Below are positions 16,615 to 25,952 of a stretch of 64,000 nt of DNA, in pieces. The notes beneath the pieces are model-generated. The model was not told where the DNA came from, searched no databases, and saw only the letters and a list, made by a program, of their open reading frames with translations. The position numbers were made by a program, and so were the translations under genes. How positions within the stretch are numbered: position 1 is the first letter of the stretch; the number at the start of each line of letters is the position of its first letter. The stretch comes from Dokdonella sp. Lineage in GTDB: Bacteria > Pseudomonadota > Gammaproteobacteria > Xanthomonadales > Rhodanobacteraceae. The stretch covers positions 682,001 to 746,000 of the forward strand of contig NZ_JAGIAG010000002.1 in NCBI RefSeq assembly GCF_017744955.1, in the 5' to 3' direction.

Positions 16615-18000
16615 ATGACTGATTTCATTCGTGAGGGGAACGTGCTGCTGGTCGACGACAACGCGGATTTCTGTTCCGCGGTGTACGACGTCGCCAGCAC
16701 CTCCAGTTGCAAGATGGTGTCGGTCGATACGCTCGCAGCGGCGCGGCGCGCCGCGGCCGACGACGAGTTCGACCTGCTGCTGATCGACATCTCGCTGCCG
16801 GACGGCAACGGGCTGGACCTGGTCGACCAGATCGACCTCGCTTCGCACGGCAAGGTGGCCGTCGTCACCGGCAACCCGTCGATCGAGAGCGCGGTGCGCG
16901 CGGTGCGCGCGCCGATCGTGGAGTACCTGGTCAAGCCGATCTCCAGCGACCTGTTGATCAGGCTGATGGAGGATGCGCACACGCGCGCGCTGACGCGCCA
17001 ATCGCTGTCGGGACAGCAGCTCAGCGGCATGGTCGGCCGCAGCGCGGCGATGCAGAGCCTGTTCGAGCAGGTGCGCCGCGTCGCACCGCTCGACGTCTGC
17101 GTGCTCGTGCAGGGCGAAAGCGGCACCGGCAAGGAACTGGTCGCGCGCGCCGTGCACGACCTGAGCGGTCGTGAAGGACGCTTCGTCGCCGTCAACTGCG
17201 GCGCGATCGCGCCGGACCTGCTCAGCAGCCAGCTGTTCGGGCACGAGCGCGGTTCCTTCACCGGCGCGGTGCAGTCGCACGCGGGCTTCTTCGAGCAGGC
17301 CGAGGGCGGCACGCTGTTCCTCGACGAGATCACCGAGATGCCGGCGGCGCTGCAGGTGTTCCTGCTGCGCGTGCTGGAGACGCGCACGCTGACGCGCGTG
17401 GGCGGCACGCGCGAGATTCCGATCGACGTGCGCGTGATCGCCGCGTGCAACCGCGATCCGCTGCAGGCGGTCGAGAACGGCCATCTGCGCGCGGATCTCT
17501 ACTATCGGCTGAGCGAGTTTCCGATCGAGGCGCCGGCGCTGCGCGACCGCCGCGACGACATCCCGCTGCTCGCCAACCACTTCCTCGCCCGGCTCAACGA
17601 GCGCTACGGCACCGCGCGCCACTTCGATCCGGCTTCGTTGCGCCGGCTGGTCGAGCGCCCGTGGCCCGGCAATGTGCGCGAACTGCGCCACGCCGTGCAG
17701 CGGCACTACATCCTCTCCGACGGCGACGTCGTCGCGATCCGCCCCGAGGCGCCGCCGCGTCCGGTCGTCGAGAGCGACGGCGCGATCCGCTTCGCCGTCG
17801 GCATGACCTTCGACGTGGTCGAGCGGGAGATGCTGCTGAAGACGCTGGCCAGCTGCAACAACAACAAGCGCCAGGCCGCGCGCGTGCTCGGCATCACCGC
17901 CAAGACGATCTACAACCGCCTGCTGCGCTACCGCGCGCAGGGACTGATCGACGACACCCTCGTCGGCACGCCGCCCGAGGACGGCGACACCGAGCACTGA
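16615..18000 (+). CDS. Sigma-54-dependent response regulator (REC, AAA+, Fis HTH), NtrC family
   Basis: A 461-residue enhancer-binding protein. The receiver is near 10-125 (LLVDDNADFCSAV, acceptor Asp in LLIDISLPDGNG, Lys in LVKP). The AAA+ domain has Walker A GESGTGKE (167-174), the sigma-54 contact loop GSFTGA (213-218, a variant of GAFTGA) and Walker B GGTLFLDE, with an R-finger region in DLYYRLSEFPI. The Fis-type HTH at the end reads NNKRQAARVLGITAKTIYNR. The start is ATG at 16615, five bases after GGAGG. It is the only sigma-54 activator in the window and sits among many sigma-54 promoters, so it is the natural candidate for their control. Its stop converges with the gene at 18011. Confidence 0.95.
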   Translation: MTDFIREGNVLLVDDNADFCSAVYDVASTSSCKMVSVDTLAAARRAAADDEFDLLLIDISLPDGNGLDLVDQIDLASHGKVAVVTGNPSIESAVRAVRAPIVEYLVKPISSDLLIRLMEDAHTRALTRQSLSGQQLSGMVGRSAAMQSLFEQVRRVAPLDVCVLVQGESGTGKELVARAVHDLSGREGRFVAVNCGAIAPDLLSSQLFGHERGSFTGAVQSHAGFFEQAEGGTLFLDEITEMPAALQVFLLRVLETRTLTRVGGTREIPIDVRVIAACNRDPLQAVENGHLRADLYYRLSEFPIEAPALRDRRDDIPLLANHFLARLNERYGTARHFDPASLRRLVERPWPGNVRELRHAVQRHYILSDGDVVAIRPEAPPRPVVESDGAIRFAVGMTFDVVEREMLLKTLASCNNNKRQAARVLGITAKTIYNRLLRYRAQGLIDDTLVGTPPEDGDTEH

Positions 18001-18010
18001 GCGCGCGCGC

Positions 18011-18298
18011 TCAGAAGCGGTCGACGAATTCGAGTGCGACGCCGGTCGAGCGGGCGGCCAGCACGAGGCGGTCGCGCACGTCCGCCGCGGCGGAGTCGCT
18101 CTGCGCATGCACCTCCACGTCGTGGAAGTCCGTGCCGAGATCGTCGACGAGTCCGAGCGAGGTCGAGTCGTCGCGCAGATGGCTCTGCTGGTCGCCGACT
18201 TCCTCGATCCGATCGACGTGTTCGAGCGACTCGAGCGTCTTCATCACGCGTTCGACCGCGATCGCCGGGCCGGTCAGGCGCAGGCGGACGATGCTCAC
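18011..18298 (-). CDS. Hypothetical 95-residue protein next to the kinase
   Basis: Starts with GTG at 18298, preceded by GGAGG and a five-base spacer. The chain reads SIVRLRLTGPAIAVERVMKT and DFHDVEVHAQSDSAAADVRD, suggesting two beta-alpha-beta units of an ACT-like or ferredoxin-like fold; this is inference from pattern only. It lies 138 bp downstream of the soluble kinase on the same strand and converges on the sigma-54 activator, whose stop is 10 bp away, so it could be an accessory of that two-component system. A degenerate -24 box (TTGGCATG at 18408-18415) lies upstream but lacks the GC of the -12 box. Confidence 0.65.
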   Translation of the reverse strand: MSIVRLRLTGPAIAVERVMKTLESLEHVDRIEEVGDQQSHLRDDSTSLGLVDDLGTDFHDVEVHAQSDSAAADVRDRLVLAARSTGVALEFVDRF

Positions 18299-18436
18299 GG
18301 CGTCCTCCGCGCATGACGGCCGGACCACACGGCGACGGTTGTAGCGAATCGGTTCGGCACGGGCGCCTCCTCCTGCTGGGACTTCGCCCGATGCCCTTCA
18401 GATTCCATGCCAAGGCACGCGTCGCCGAGTCCGGCA

Positions 18437-19165
18437 TCAGCCGTCGAGCGGAAACACCAGGCTGATCGCGGTGCCCTGCCCCGGCACCGTCTCCACGCTG
18501 ATCGAACCTCCCGCGCGGCGCGCCGTGTCGCGCACCTGCACCAGGCCGAGGCCGTCGGCGCCGTCGCGCGTGCTGAAGAACGACTCGAACGCGCGCCGCC
18601 GCACTTCCTCGGTCATGCCGCCGCCGCTGTCGACCGCGGTCAGCAGCAGGAAGCCGCGACCTTCGGTTTCGACGCCGTGCGCGTCGCGGTTGCGCGTGGT
18701 CAGCAGCAGGCGTCCGCCGTCGGGCATCGCCGCGCGCGCGTTCGCCGCCAGGTGCAGCAATGCGGTGCGCAGGAACCTGGGGTCGCAGCGGATGCGTGCG
18801 TCGGCGGCGTCGAGCCGCAGTTCGAGCGCGGCCGCGCCGAGCGCCGTCCGCAATTCGTCGCTGCAGTGTTCGATCAGCGCATGCGCGTCGAGCGCGACGG
18901 CCTGCTCGCAGCGGCCGGATGCCTGCGCCATCGCGGTGGTGAAATCGCGCTGATGCCGGATCGCCTCGACCACGCCCGTGAGCAGGGTGCGCACGCGCTC
19001 GTCGCCTTCGATCCGCGTTGCGAGTTCGACGCCGACCAGGACTCTTCCCAGCAGGTTGTTGATGTCGTGTGCGAATTGCCCGGCGAGTTGCCCGAGCGTT
19101 TCCAAGGCTGGCGCGCCAGTCGCCTCCGGCGAGGGCGCGGAGTGGTCTCGATGACGCGCGTCCAT
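18437..19165 (-). CDS. Soluble histidine kinase (HisKA-HATPase) without sensor domain
   Basis: A 242-residue kinase core of the NtrB type. The phospho-acceptor His is in LAGQFAHDINNLLGRVL. The HATPase domain has an N-box (HLAANARAAMPDGG), G1 (AVDSGGGM), an F-box-like RRRAFESFFSTRD and G2 (DGLGLVQV). There is no signal peptide, membrane span or PAS domain, so the signal must come through another protein or the short N-terminus. I chose ATG at 19165 because AGGA lies eight bases before it; an ATG three codons upstream is possible. Its neighbour is the sigma-54 activator 0.4 kb beyond its 3-prime end; a cognate pair is likely. Confidence 0.88.
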   Translation of the reverse strand: MDARHRDHSAPSPEATGAPALETLGQLAGQFAHDINNLLGRVLVGVELATRIEGDERVRTLLTGVVEAIRHQRDFTTAMAQASGRCEQAVALDAHALIEHCSDELRTALGAAALELRLDAADARIRCDPRFLRTALLHLAANARAAMPDGGRLLLTTRNRDAHGVETEGRGFLLLTAVDSGGGMTEEVRRRAFESFFSTRDGADGLGLVQVRDTARRAGGSISVETVPGQGTAISLVFPLDG

Positions 19166-19284
19166 GCTCGGCATCCTAACGCAAGCGCTCCTGTGCGGAA
19201 CGTGAATCCCGATTGGGCAAGCTTTTCGCGCGCATCGAAAGGATTTCACGCCGATGCCTTCGCCGCGTGCTCTCCGCGTCGCGG

Positions 19285-19301
19285 CGGGCATGATCGCTGC
19301 G
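19285..19301 (+). promoter_or_regulatory. Possible sigma-54 promoter (weak)
   Basis: GGGCATG-ATCG-CTGCG has the exact GG-N10-GC spacing (19287-19288 and 19299-19300) but G instead of the usual T before the -24 GG. Transcription from about 19312 would give a 26-base leader for the small gene at 19338. Confidence 0.3.
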
Positions 19302-19337
19302 GCCTCGCCCGCAGTACGAAGCGCGGAGGCTTCTTCC

Positions 19338-19559
19338 ATGCAGGCTCCCGTTTGTCACGGCAGCCGCGACGTGCGCGTCGAAATCCTCGCCGATCTCCCG
19401 ATCCGGGCCGATGAGGACGACGCGTGCCGCAAGGTCGTGCTGGTTCCCGGCACGCTGGTTCCGGCGCGAGTCGACCGCGACGGCGATCGACGTCGCTTCC
19501 CGCCATCGTCGGATGCGGCGACGACGGCGCATCCCATCGATGGTCCGTTTCCTGCTTGA
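19338..19559 (+). CDS. Small hypothetical protein (73 residues)
   Basis: A possible small protein starting MQAPVCHGSRDVRVEILADL at an ATG with GGAGG eight bases before it; the middle part has the high third-position GC of real genes here. No family recognised and no membrane span. An alternative start at 19254 would add a signal-like stretch (MPSPRALRVAAGMIAAASPA) but with a poorer ribosome site. It lies in the 550-bp gap between the kinase and the glycosyltransferase, so it could also be only a leader frame. Confidence 0.4.
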   Translation: MQAPVCHGSRDVRVEILADLPIRADEDDACRKVVLVPGTLVPARVDRDGDRRRFPPSSDAATTAHPIDGPFPA

Positions 19560-19722
19560 AGCAGGTTCGAGATGAAAACGCATCGTGCCGTCCGGACTTT
19601 CTTCCCGTCCGCGCGCCACGCCGAGTTTCGATCCGCACCGCCGCCGCGGCGAGCGGTGGGTGCGAACTCTTTTCCGCCCCGGAGGCAGTGTCCCCCCGGC
19701 GCGCATCGTCAGGAGGTTCTTC

Positions 19723-20886
19723 GTGAGATCCATCGCCGTGACAGTGGCAAGAGGCCTGCCCCCGGAAGCCGCGGTCGGACTGCCGGTGCTGCGCCGGCGG
19801 CCGGGGGAGCCGCTGCGCATCGCACAGGTGGCGCCGTTGATCGAGTCGGTGCCGCCGACGCGCTACGGTGGCACCGAGCGCGTGGTCGCCTATCTCTCCG
19901 AAGCGCTGACGGCGCTCGGCCACGAGGTGACCTTGTTCGCCTCGGCCGATTCGCGCGCCGCCGTGCCCATCGCCGCATGCTGTCCGCGTGCGCTGCGCGA
20001 GGATGCCGCCGCCTGCGACCCCGGCCTGTGGTCGGTATTGCAGTTGCGTCGCCTTCTCGATCGCGCCGGGCACTTCGACATGGTGCATTTCCACAGCGGC
20101 TACGTGCACTTCCTGCTCGACGAGCGCCTGCCGCCGTACGTGACCACGATGCACGGCCGCCTCGACCGCGATCCGGCCGAGTTCTACGCGCGCCACGCGG
20201 CGCCGCTGGTGTCGATCTCGGCGGCGCAGCGCACGCCGCTGCCACACGTGAACTGGGCCGGCACCGTGCATCACGGCCTGCCGCGCGACCTGCTGCGGCC
20301 GGGGCCGGGCGGCGACTATCTCGCCTTCGTCGGCCGTCTGTCGCGCGAGAAACGCGTCGACTCGGCGATCGAGATCGCGCGGCGCGCCGGCCTGCCGTTG
20401 AAGATCATCGCCAAGATCGACGCCGCCGACGCGCTCTACGTCGAGCGCGAAGTGCGCCACCTGCTCGACGCTCCCGGCGTCGAGTTCCTCGGCGAAGGCG
20501 ACGAGAAGGCCAAGCAGGCGCTGCTCGGCGGCGCCGCCGCGTTGCTGTTTCCGATCGACTGGCCCGAGCCGTTCGGGCTGGTGATGATCGAGGCGCTGGC
20601 CTGCGCGACGCCGGTGATCGCGTTCCGGCGCGGTTCGGTGCCGGAGGTCGTCGAGCACGGCCGCACCGGCTTCGTCGTCGATTCGATCGACGAAGCGGTC
20701 GCCGCGGTCGGCCGCCTCGGCACGCTCGATCGCGCGACATGCCGCGCCGAGTTCGAGCGCCGCTTCACCGCCGAGCGCATGGCGCGCGACTACGAGCGCG
20801 TGTATCGCGACATCCTCGAACGCCGCGCCGCGCTCCCGGAGGACCCGGCGCAGGAGATCCCGTCATGGCCTCGTCACCCGTCCTGA
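19723..20886 (+). CDS. Glycosyltransferase family 4
   Basis: A 387-residue GT-B glycosyltransferase. The acceptor half starts with IAQVAPLIESVPPTRYGGTE, as in sugar transferases acting on glucans or surface sugars; the donor half has LAFVGRLSREKRVDSAIEIA and the nucleotide-sugar motif PEPFGLVMIEALACATPVIA (E-x7-E type). The start is GTG at 19723, six bases after AGGAGG, which is clearly better than the upstream alternatives. It overlaps the start of the debranching-enzyme gene by 22 bp, so the two are coupled. Together they suggest alpha-glucan metabolism; the exact acceptor is not visible. Confidence 0.88.
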   Translation: MRSIAVTVARGLPPEAAVGLPVLRRRPGEPLRIAQVAPLIESVPPTRYGGTERVVAYLSEALTALGHEVTLFASADSRAAVPIAACCPRALREDAAACDPGLWSVLQLRRLLDRAGHFDMVHFHSGYVHFLLDERLPPYVTTMHGRLDRDPAEFYARHAAPLVSISAAQRTPLPHVNWAGTVHHGLPRDLLRPGPGGDYLAFVGRLSREKRVDSAIEIARRAGLPLKIIAKIDAADALYVEREVRHLLDAPGVEFLGEGDEKAKQALLGGAAALLFPIDWPEPFGLVMIEALACATPVIAFRRGSVPEVVEHGRTGFVVDSIDEAVAAVGRLGTLDRATCRAEFERRFTAERMARDYERVYRDILERRAALPEDPAQEIPSWPRHPS

Positions 20887-23039
20887 GCGCGCCGCATCCC
20901 GGCACGCAGCCGGGCGATCCGTATCGCGTCGCCTCCGATTCGGTCTATGCCGACGAATCGGCCTACGTGCTGAACCACGCCGACACCTTCGCGGTGATCG
21001 ACCGCTGGGGCGACGTGCGCGCCGGCGGCGGCGGATCGCAAGGCGTCTACCATCGCGACACGCGCTATCTGTCGTTGCTGCAGGCGCGCCTGAACGGCGA
21101 GCGCCCGGTGCTGCTGACCTCGACCGTCACCGACGACAACCTGACGATGATCGTGGAGACCTGCAACGCGGAGGCGCCGGACCTGCCGAAGAGCGCGCTG
21201 CATCTGCGCAAGCGCATCGCGATCCACGCCGGCTTGTGCGACGCGGTGTTCGAGGTGCACAACTACGGCCTGGAGGCGCACGAGGTGGAACTGGCCGTGC
21301 GCGCCGACGCCGATTTCCGCGACATCTTCGAGGTGCGAGGCATGCATCGCCCGGCGCCGGCGCCGGCGCGCACCGCCGAGCTGCGCGAACGCGGCATCGC
21401 CTTCGACTACGAAGGACTGGACGGCGTCTCGCGGCGCACGCGGCTGGAATTCTCGCTCGCGCCGGAGTCGGTCGACGCCGACGGCTACGCGCGGTTCCGC
21501 TGGACGTTGCCGCCGGGTGGCACGGCGCGGCTGGTCGTCGCCGCGGTCTTCGTGCAGTGGAACGCGCCGCCGGTCGAGGACGCAGTCCCGGCGCACGCCA
21601 CCGCCGTGCGCGCGGGCCACTGGCGCGAGCGGCTGCCGACGATCGAGACCAACTACGGACCGTTGAATCTGTGGCTGGCGCGCAGCGCGGCCGACCTCGT
21701 CTCGCTGATCACCGACACGCCGCACGGCCCGTATCCGTACGCCGGCGTGCCCTGGTACAACACCGCGTTCGGGCGCGACGGGCTGATCACCGCGCTGGAG
21801 CTGTTGTGGCCGCTGCCGGAACTGGCCGCGGGCGTGCTGCGCTTCCTCGCCGCGACGCAGGCGCAGGTCAGCGACGCCGCGCGCGACGCCGAGCCCGGCA
21901 AGATCGTGCACGAGACGCGGCTCGGCGAGATGGCGCGCCTCGGCGAAGTGCCGTTCGGACGCTACTACGGCGCGGTCGACGGCACGCCGCTGTTCGTCGT
22001 GCTCGCCGGCGAATACCTGCGCCGCACCGGCGACCTCGCCCTGGTGCGCGAGCTGTGGCCGGCGATCGAGGCCGCGCTCGGCTGGATCCGCGAACACGGC
22101 GATCTCGACGGCGACGGCTTCGTCGAATACGCCAACCGCTCCGGCGACGGCCTCGCCAACCAGGGCTGGAAGGACTCGGTCGATTCGGTCTCGCACGCCG
22201 ACGGCCGCCTGGCGACGGCGCCGATCGCGTTGTGCGAGGTGCAGGGTTACGTCTACGCGGCGTGGAACGACGCCGCCTACATGCTGCACCGACTCGGCGA
22301 CGCGGCCGGCGCGCGCCGCCTGCGCGAGACCGCGCGCACACTGAAACAGCGCTTCAACCAGGTCTACTGGGACGCGGCGCGCGCTACCTACGCGCTGGCG
22401 CTCGACGGCGACAAGCGTCCGTGCCTGGTGCGCGCATCGAACGCCGGCCAGTGCCTGTGGACGCGCATCGCGCATCGCGCCAAGGCCGAGCGCCTGGCGC
22501 GGAGCCTGTTCGAGCCGTCGATGTTCAGCGGCTGGGGCGTGCGCACGCTCGGCGCCGGCGAGGCGCGCTACAACCCGTTGTCGTACCACAACGGCTCGGT
22601 CTGGCCGCACGACAACGCGCTGATCGCGCTGGGGCTGGCGCGCTACGGATTTTCGGACGCGGCGGCACGCGTGTTCGCCGCGCTGCTGGAGGCGGCGACG
22701 GCGTTGCCGCTGCATCGCATGCCGGAGCTGTATTGCGGCTTCGAGCGCACCCCGTGCAGCGCGCCGGTGCCCTACCCGGTCGCCTGCTCGCCGCAGGCCT
22801 GGGCGGTCGGCACGGTCTACCTGCTGCTCGGCGCGCTGCTCGGGCTCCACATAGACGCGCCGCGCCGCACGCTCGCGTTCCGCTCGCCGCGGCTGCCGCC
22901 CGAGGTCGACTGGTTGCGCATCGAGCGCTGGCACCTGTGCGACGGCCCGTGCGAACTGGAATTCCGCCGCCACGGCGCGGACATCGCGCTCAACGTGACG
23001 CGCAAGCCGGCCGGCTGGACCGTGCTGACGATCAAGTAG
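20865..23039 (+). CDS. Amylo-alpha-1,6-glucosidase / glycogen-debranching family protein
   Basis: A 724-residue cytoplasmic enzyme of the bacterial debranching family: an N-terminal GDE_N_bis domain (DTFAVIDRWGDVR, GVYHRDTRYLS) and a C-terminal (alpha/alpha)6 domain with PWYNTAFGRDGLIT, GLANQGWKDSVDS and NPLSYHNGSVWPHDNALIA. The conserved acidic residues in FGRDG, WKDS and WPHDN are typical of the catalytic site. It starts at ATG 20865 with GGAG upstream, inside the end of the glycosyltransferase gene. Family members hydrolyse alpha-1,6 branches in glycogen-like glucans; in other bacteria they accompany stress and storage clusters. Confidence 0.9.
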   Translation: MASSPVLSAPHPGTQPGDPYRVASDSVYADESAYVLNHADTFAVIDRWGDVRAGGGGSQGVYHRDTRYLSLLQARLNGERPVLLTSTVTDDNLTMIVETCNAEAPDLPKSALHLRKRIAIHAGLCDAVFEVHNYGLEAHEVELAVRADADFRDIFEVRGMHRPAPAPARTAELRERGIAFDYEGLDGVSRRTRLEFSLAPESVDADGYARFRWTLPPGGTARLVVAAVFVQWNAPPVEDAVPAHATAVRAGHWRERLPTIETNYGPLNLWLARSAADLVSLITDTPHGPYPYAGVPWYNTAFGRDGLITALELLWPLPELAAGVLRFLAATQAQVSDAARDAEPGKIVHETRLGEMARLGEVPFGRYYGAVDGTPLFVVLAGEYLRRTGDLALVRELWPAIEAALGWIREHGDLDGDGFVEYANRSGDGLANQGWKDSVDSVSHADGRLATAPIALCEVQGYVYAAWNDAAYMLHRLGDAAGARRLRETARTLKQRFNQVYWDAARATYALALDGDKRPCLVRASNAGQCLWTRIAHRAKAERLARSLFEPSMFSGWGVRTLGAGEARYNPLSYHNGSVWPHDNALIALGLARYGFSDAAARVFAALLEAATALPLHRMPELYCGFERTPCSAPVPYPVACSPQAWAVGTVYLLLGALLGLHIDAPRRTLAFRSPRLPPEVDWLRIERWHLCDGPCELEFRRHGADIALNVTRKPAGWTVLTIK

Positions 23040-23063
23040 CCGGCGTTCCCGTCCGTCGTCGCG

Positions 23064-23300
23064 TCAGCGCTTCGGCGCGCGCGTGCAGGTGTCGTATTCC
23101 GCGCGCGTCAGGCGTCCGTCGCGATCGGCGTCGCAGTGCTCGAAATGGCCGCCGAGCCAGCGATCGCGCGCGGCGGGGAATCGCCAGCCAGTCGAGAAAG
23201 CCGAACGGCGCGCGCCAGAGCCGAATGCGTCGCGTCGAAACGTGGAAGACCGGTCGCGTGCGCGGCTGAATCCGCGCCAACACCTTCGTGCGTCGTTCAT
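23064..23300 (-). pseudogene. Remnant of an EF-hand protein gene
   Basis: The last ~30 codons (WLGGHFEHCDADRDGRLTRA then EYDTCTRAPKR) match the end of the complete EF-hand gene at 45221-45547 (PWLAKHFQRCDTDGDGRLTR, EFDACT). Upstream of this the frame loses similarity, has no signal peptide and no first EF-hand. I read it as a truncated duplicate; only the part from about 23064 to 23165 is clearly homologous. Confidence 0.55.
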
Positions 23301-23352
23301 GCGGGTTTGTCGCGTCGCTCGCTAGACCTGAAGGCCCGCACGGAGAGTCGTT

Positions 23353-23805
23353 GTGTCGAAGATCTGGATCCTGGTCGCCGACAGCTCGCGCGCACGGCTG
23401 TTTTCGGGAAACGCCGACCGTTCATTGCGCGAGATCGAGAACCGGCTCAATCCCGACGGGCGCGCGCAGGATCGCGAACTAGTCAGCGACCGTGCCTCGC
23501 GCATGCCGGCGATGTCGGGTCGCCCGCGCGGCGCGCTCGAGGCGAGTTCGGCCGAGGACCACGTCACCGAGCAGTTCGCGCGCGCGCTGCGCGACGTGCT
23601 CGAACGCGGACGCACCAGCGGCGCCTACGACCGTCTGGCGCTGATCGCGCCGCCGGAATTCCTCGGCGTCCTGCGTGCGACAGCCGGAGATCAGGTGAGC
23701 CGCCACGTCATCGTCGAGATCGACAAGAACCTGACCGAGCGCACCGCCGCGGAGATCGGCAGCTATCTGCCCGAGCATCTGTGGCGCGAGGCGGAGCAGG
23801 AATGA
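23353..23805 (+). CDS. Host-attachment/baeRF-type protein (PF10116-like)
   Basis: A 150-residue soluble protein: SKIWILVADSSRARLFSGN, then a polar linker with GALEASSAEDHVTEQFAR, and a second half with YDRLALIAPPEFLGVLR and HVIVEIDKNLTERTAAEI. This is the pattern of the family named after an Agrobacterium host-attachment protein, related to eRF1 central domains; its role in free-living bacteria is unknown and it often sits with stress genes. The start is GTG at 23353 with GGAGAG five bases before. No sigma-54 site was found upstream. Confidence 0.82.
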   Translation: MSKIWILVADSSRARLFSGNADRSLREIENRLNPDGRAQDRELVSDRASRMPAMSGRPRGALEASSAEDHVTEQFARALRDVLERGRTSGAYDRLALIAPPEFLGVLRATAGDQVSRHVIVEIDKNLTERTAAEIGSYLPEHLWREAEQE

Positions 23806-23892
23806 CCGGCGGCGCCGGCGATCCTCGCGCGCACTGAGACGCGCCTGGTCGCGGCTGGTCGCGCCGTCTCGTCGGCGGCTCCGCGCCGAGCG

Positions 23893-24717
23893 CTACGCGT
23901 CGCCGGGCGTGCGCGCGGCGGCCTGCTTGTCCTGCGGCAGGTTGCGCTTGTGGTTCTGCACCTTCTTCGCCGCGACGCTCGAGCGCGCGCCGGTGATCAT
24001 CTCGGTCAGCCACTTGATCAGCACGGTGGTGTATTCGCGCTGCGCGGCCTTGCCGGTGAAGCCGTGGTCGGCGTCGGCGACGATGCGCGCGGTGATCGAG
24101 CGCACCTTGGCGAACGCGGCCTGGTAGTTCTCCGCCACCGGATGCGGCACGACGTCGTCGTGCTCCGCCTCGACCAGCAGCACGTCGCCGGTGTACGAGG
24201 CGCAGGCCTGCAAGGCGCGGTTGTCGCCGGCGCTCAGGCGCCGGCGCCGGTAGGCCGGCAGTTCCGGATCGTTGTGCAGCTCGAGCTTCGGCCGTTCCCA
24301 GTCCTGGTCCTTGTAGATCGCCGGCGAACGCAGCGCGAGCCAGCGCACGCGGCGCAAGGACGTCAGCAGCGCGGCGAGATAGCCGCCGTAGCTGACGCCG
24401 ACCACCGCGATCGCCTCCTGGTCGACGTTCGTCCGGCTCGCCAGCCAGTCGTAGGCGGCGAGCACGTCGGCGAGGTTCTGCGCGCGGCTGACGCGCGCGG
24501 CCTCGGCGACGTCGCCGGCGTGGCCGCGCAGGTCGAGCGTCACGCAGATGCAGCCGAGGCCGGCGGCCTCCTTCGCGCGCGCCAGGTCGTGCACCTGGCT
24601 GCCGCCCCAGCCGTGCACGAACAGCACGCCCGGCAGTTCGTGCGCCGGCGCCAGCAGCGTGCCGCCGAGACGGGTGTCGTCGACGTCGATGCCGATGGTC
24701 TCAAGCCGGATGTCCAT
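23893..24717 (-). CDS. Alpha/beta hydrolase (dienelactone hydrolase/peptidase-like)
   Basis: A 274-residue cytoplasmic hydrolase. The strand [11 protein letters not shown] precedes the oxyanion region, the nucleophile Ser is in [13 protein letters not shown], the acid Asp probably in [10 protein letters not shown], and the His in ADADHGF. The C-terminal tail is Lys/Arg-rich ([15 protein letters not shown]). The substrate is unknown. Its start ATG (24717) overlaps the end of the DUF3182 gene by 17 bp, so both are read from one message and probably act together. Confidence 0.88.
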   Translation of the reverse strand: MDIRLETIGIDVDDTRLGGTLLAPAHELPGVLFVHGWGGSQVHDLARAKEAAGLGCICVTLDLRGHAGDVAEAARVSRAQNLADVLAAYDWLASRTNVDQEAIAVVGVSYGGYLAALLTSLRRVRWLALRSPAIYKDQDWERPKLELHNDPELPAYRRRRLSAGDNRALQACASYTGDVLLVEAEHDDVVPHPVAENYQAAFAKVRSITARIVADADHGFTGKAAQREYTTVLIKWLTEMITGARSSVAAKKVQNHKRNLPQDKQAAARTPGDA

Positions 24718-25807
24718 GCGCGTCCACCAACGAGTACTTGGTCATCCGGCCGGCGTTCGGATCGTCGCCGCGGAAGGAAACGATCGCTCCGCGCGGCGGT
24801 TCGACGTCGTCGTAGATCTCGTGCGTGCTGGCGCGCACCCGATGCAGGCCGGGATCGCGCTCGAACGCGTGCAGCGCGGCGATCTCGGCCGGGCTGGCGC
24901 CGCCGAAACGCCAGGATTGCTCGAGCACGCCGATGTGCATGCCGTCGTCGGCGTCGCGGCCGCAGGCGACGTCGTAGTTGTGGCGCGAGGCGAAGAAGCG
25001 CGGGAACGCACGCACGACGGCGGCTTCGTAGCGTTGCGCCCGGGTCAGCGCCGCGCGCAGGGCCGCGGACATGTCGGCGCGCTCGGGCGGGCCGGCGCCG
25101 TCGCGCATCACGACCAGTTCGCTGCCGCCGTAGACGTCGTGGCCGTGGTGGTTGCGCACGGTGTGCTGGGTGCCGTAGTAGGCGATGCGCCGTCCGCCGA
25201 CCTGCAGATGGCCGATGCTGTAGGTGACCGCCTCCTCCAGGTTCTGCTCGACGACCACGCCGCAGGCCTGCAGCTCGGCGTCGTCGACGGCGGCCAGCGC
25301 GGCGTCGAATTCGTCGATGTCGGCGACCACGGTCTGGCCGGCGCCGCCGGTGCCGACGGCACGCTTCAGGCGCGCGCGCCCGCGTTGCAGCACGCGCCGT
25401 GCGGCGAGGCGCGCGTCCCCGCGCGCGAACGCGGTGAAGCCGTACAGCACGGCGTCTTCGAGCTGCGCGGCGAGCGCCGGCACCCAGCCTGCCGGTGCGT
25501 GCGCCTCGGCCGAGACCGTGCCGTGCGTGAGGGCCTTGGTGGCGACGAACGCGTGCGGCGCGACACCGCCGAACAGGTCGCGGTCGGACAGCACGCCGAT
25601 CCGCACGGCGTCGTCGGCGTGCAGCGTGTCGTCCGGGACGAAATACGCGTGCCCCGCCGCGAAACGCCGCTCGCGATAGTCGCCGGCGTAGGCGTAGCCG
25701 AGCAGGTCGGCCAGACGCGCGGCGGCGTGCGCGCGCGAGAGGTAGTCGTGTCCCATCTTCTCCACGCCGCGTCGACGCGACAGCAGGATCACTTGTCCTT
25801 CGCTCAT
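24701..25807 (-). CDS. DUF3182 family protein
   Basis: A 368-residue soluble protein with the DUF3182 start ([20 protein letters not shown], then LGYAYAGDY). Segments such as [19 protein letters not shown] and [20 protein letters not shown], followed by [14 protein letters not shown], look like the ATP-grasp fold, so an ATP-dependent ligase is a reasonable guess (inference). The start is ATG at 25807, behind GGGAGG. It is translationally coupled to the hydrolase downstream. In other bacteria the same pair occurs in stress clusters; I know of no assigned function. Confidence 0.82.
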   Translation of the reverse strand: MSEGQVILLSRRRGVEKMGHDYLSRAHAAARLADLLGYAYAGDYRERRFAAGHAYFVPDDTLHADDAVRIGVLSDRDLFGGVAPHAFVATKALTHGTVSAEAHAPAGWVPALAAQLEDAVLYGFTAFARGDARLAARRVLQRGRARLKRAVGTGGAGQTVVADIDEFDAALAAVDDAELQACGVVVEQNLEEAVTYSIGHLQVGGRRIAYYGTQHTVRNHHGHDVYGGSELVVMRDGAGPPERADMSAALRAALTRAQRYEAAVVRAFPRFFASRHNYDVACGRDADDGMHIGVLEQSWRFGGASPAEIAALHAFERDPGLHRVRASTHEIYDDVEPPRGAIVSFRGDDPNAGRMTKYSLVDAHGHPA

Positions 25808-25952
25808 GGGCCTCCCGTGGAACCTGCGCGCGTGGCGATTCGACCGCACGGCGAGCGGCGCGGTGTGCGCATGGCCGTACGTGGGCGGACGGGCCGAAGC
25901 GCCGCGGTACGCCCGGCACCGTCGCGCGCCCCGGCACCGCGCCGGGCGCGCG

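Noticed and set aside
18398..18415. TTGGCATG-GAAT-CTGAA on the minus strand ahead of the 95-residue gene as a sigma-54 promoter
   Set aside because: The -24 box is good but the essential GC of the -12 box is GA, so it was not counted.
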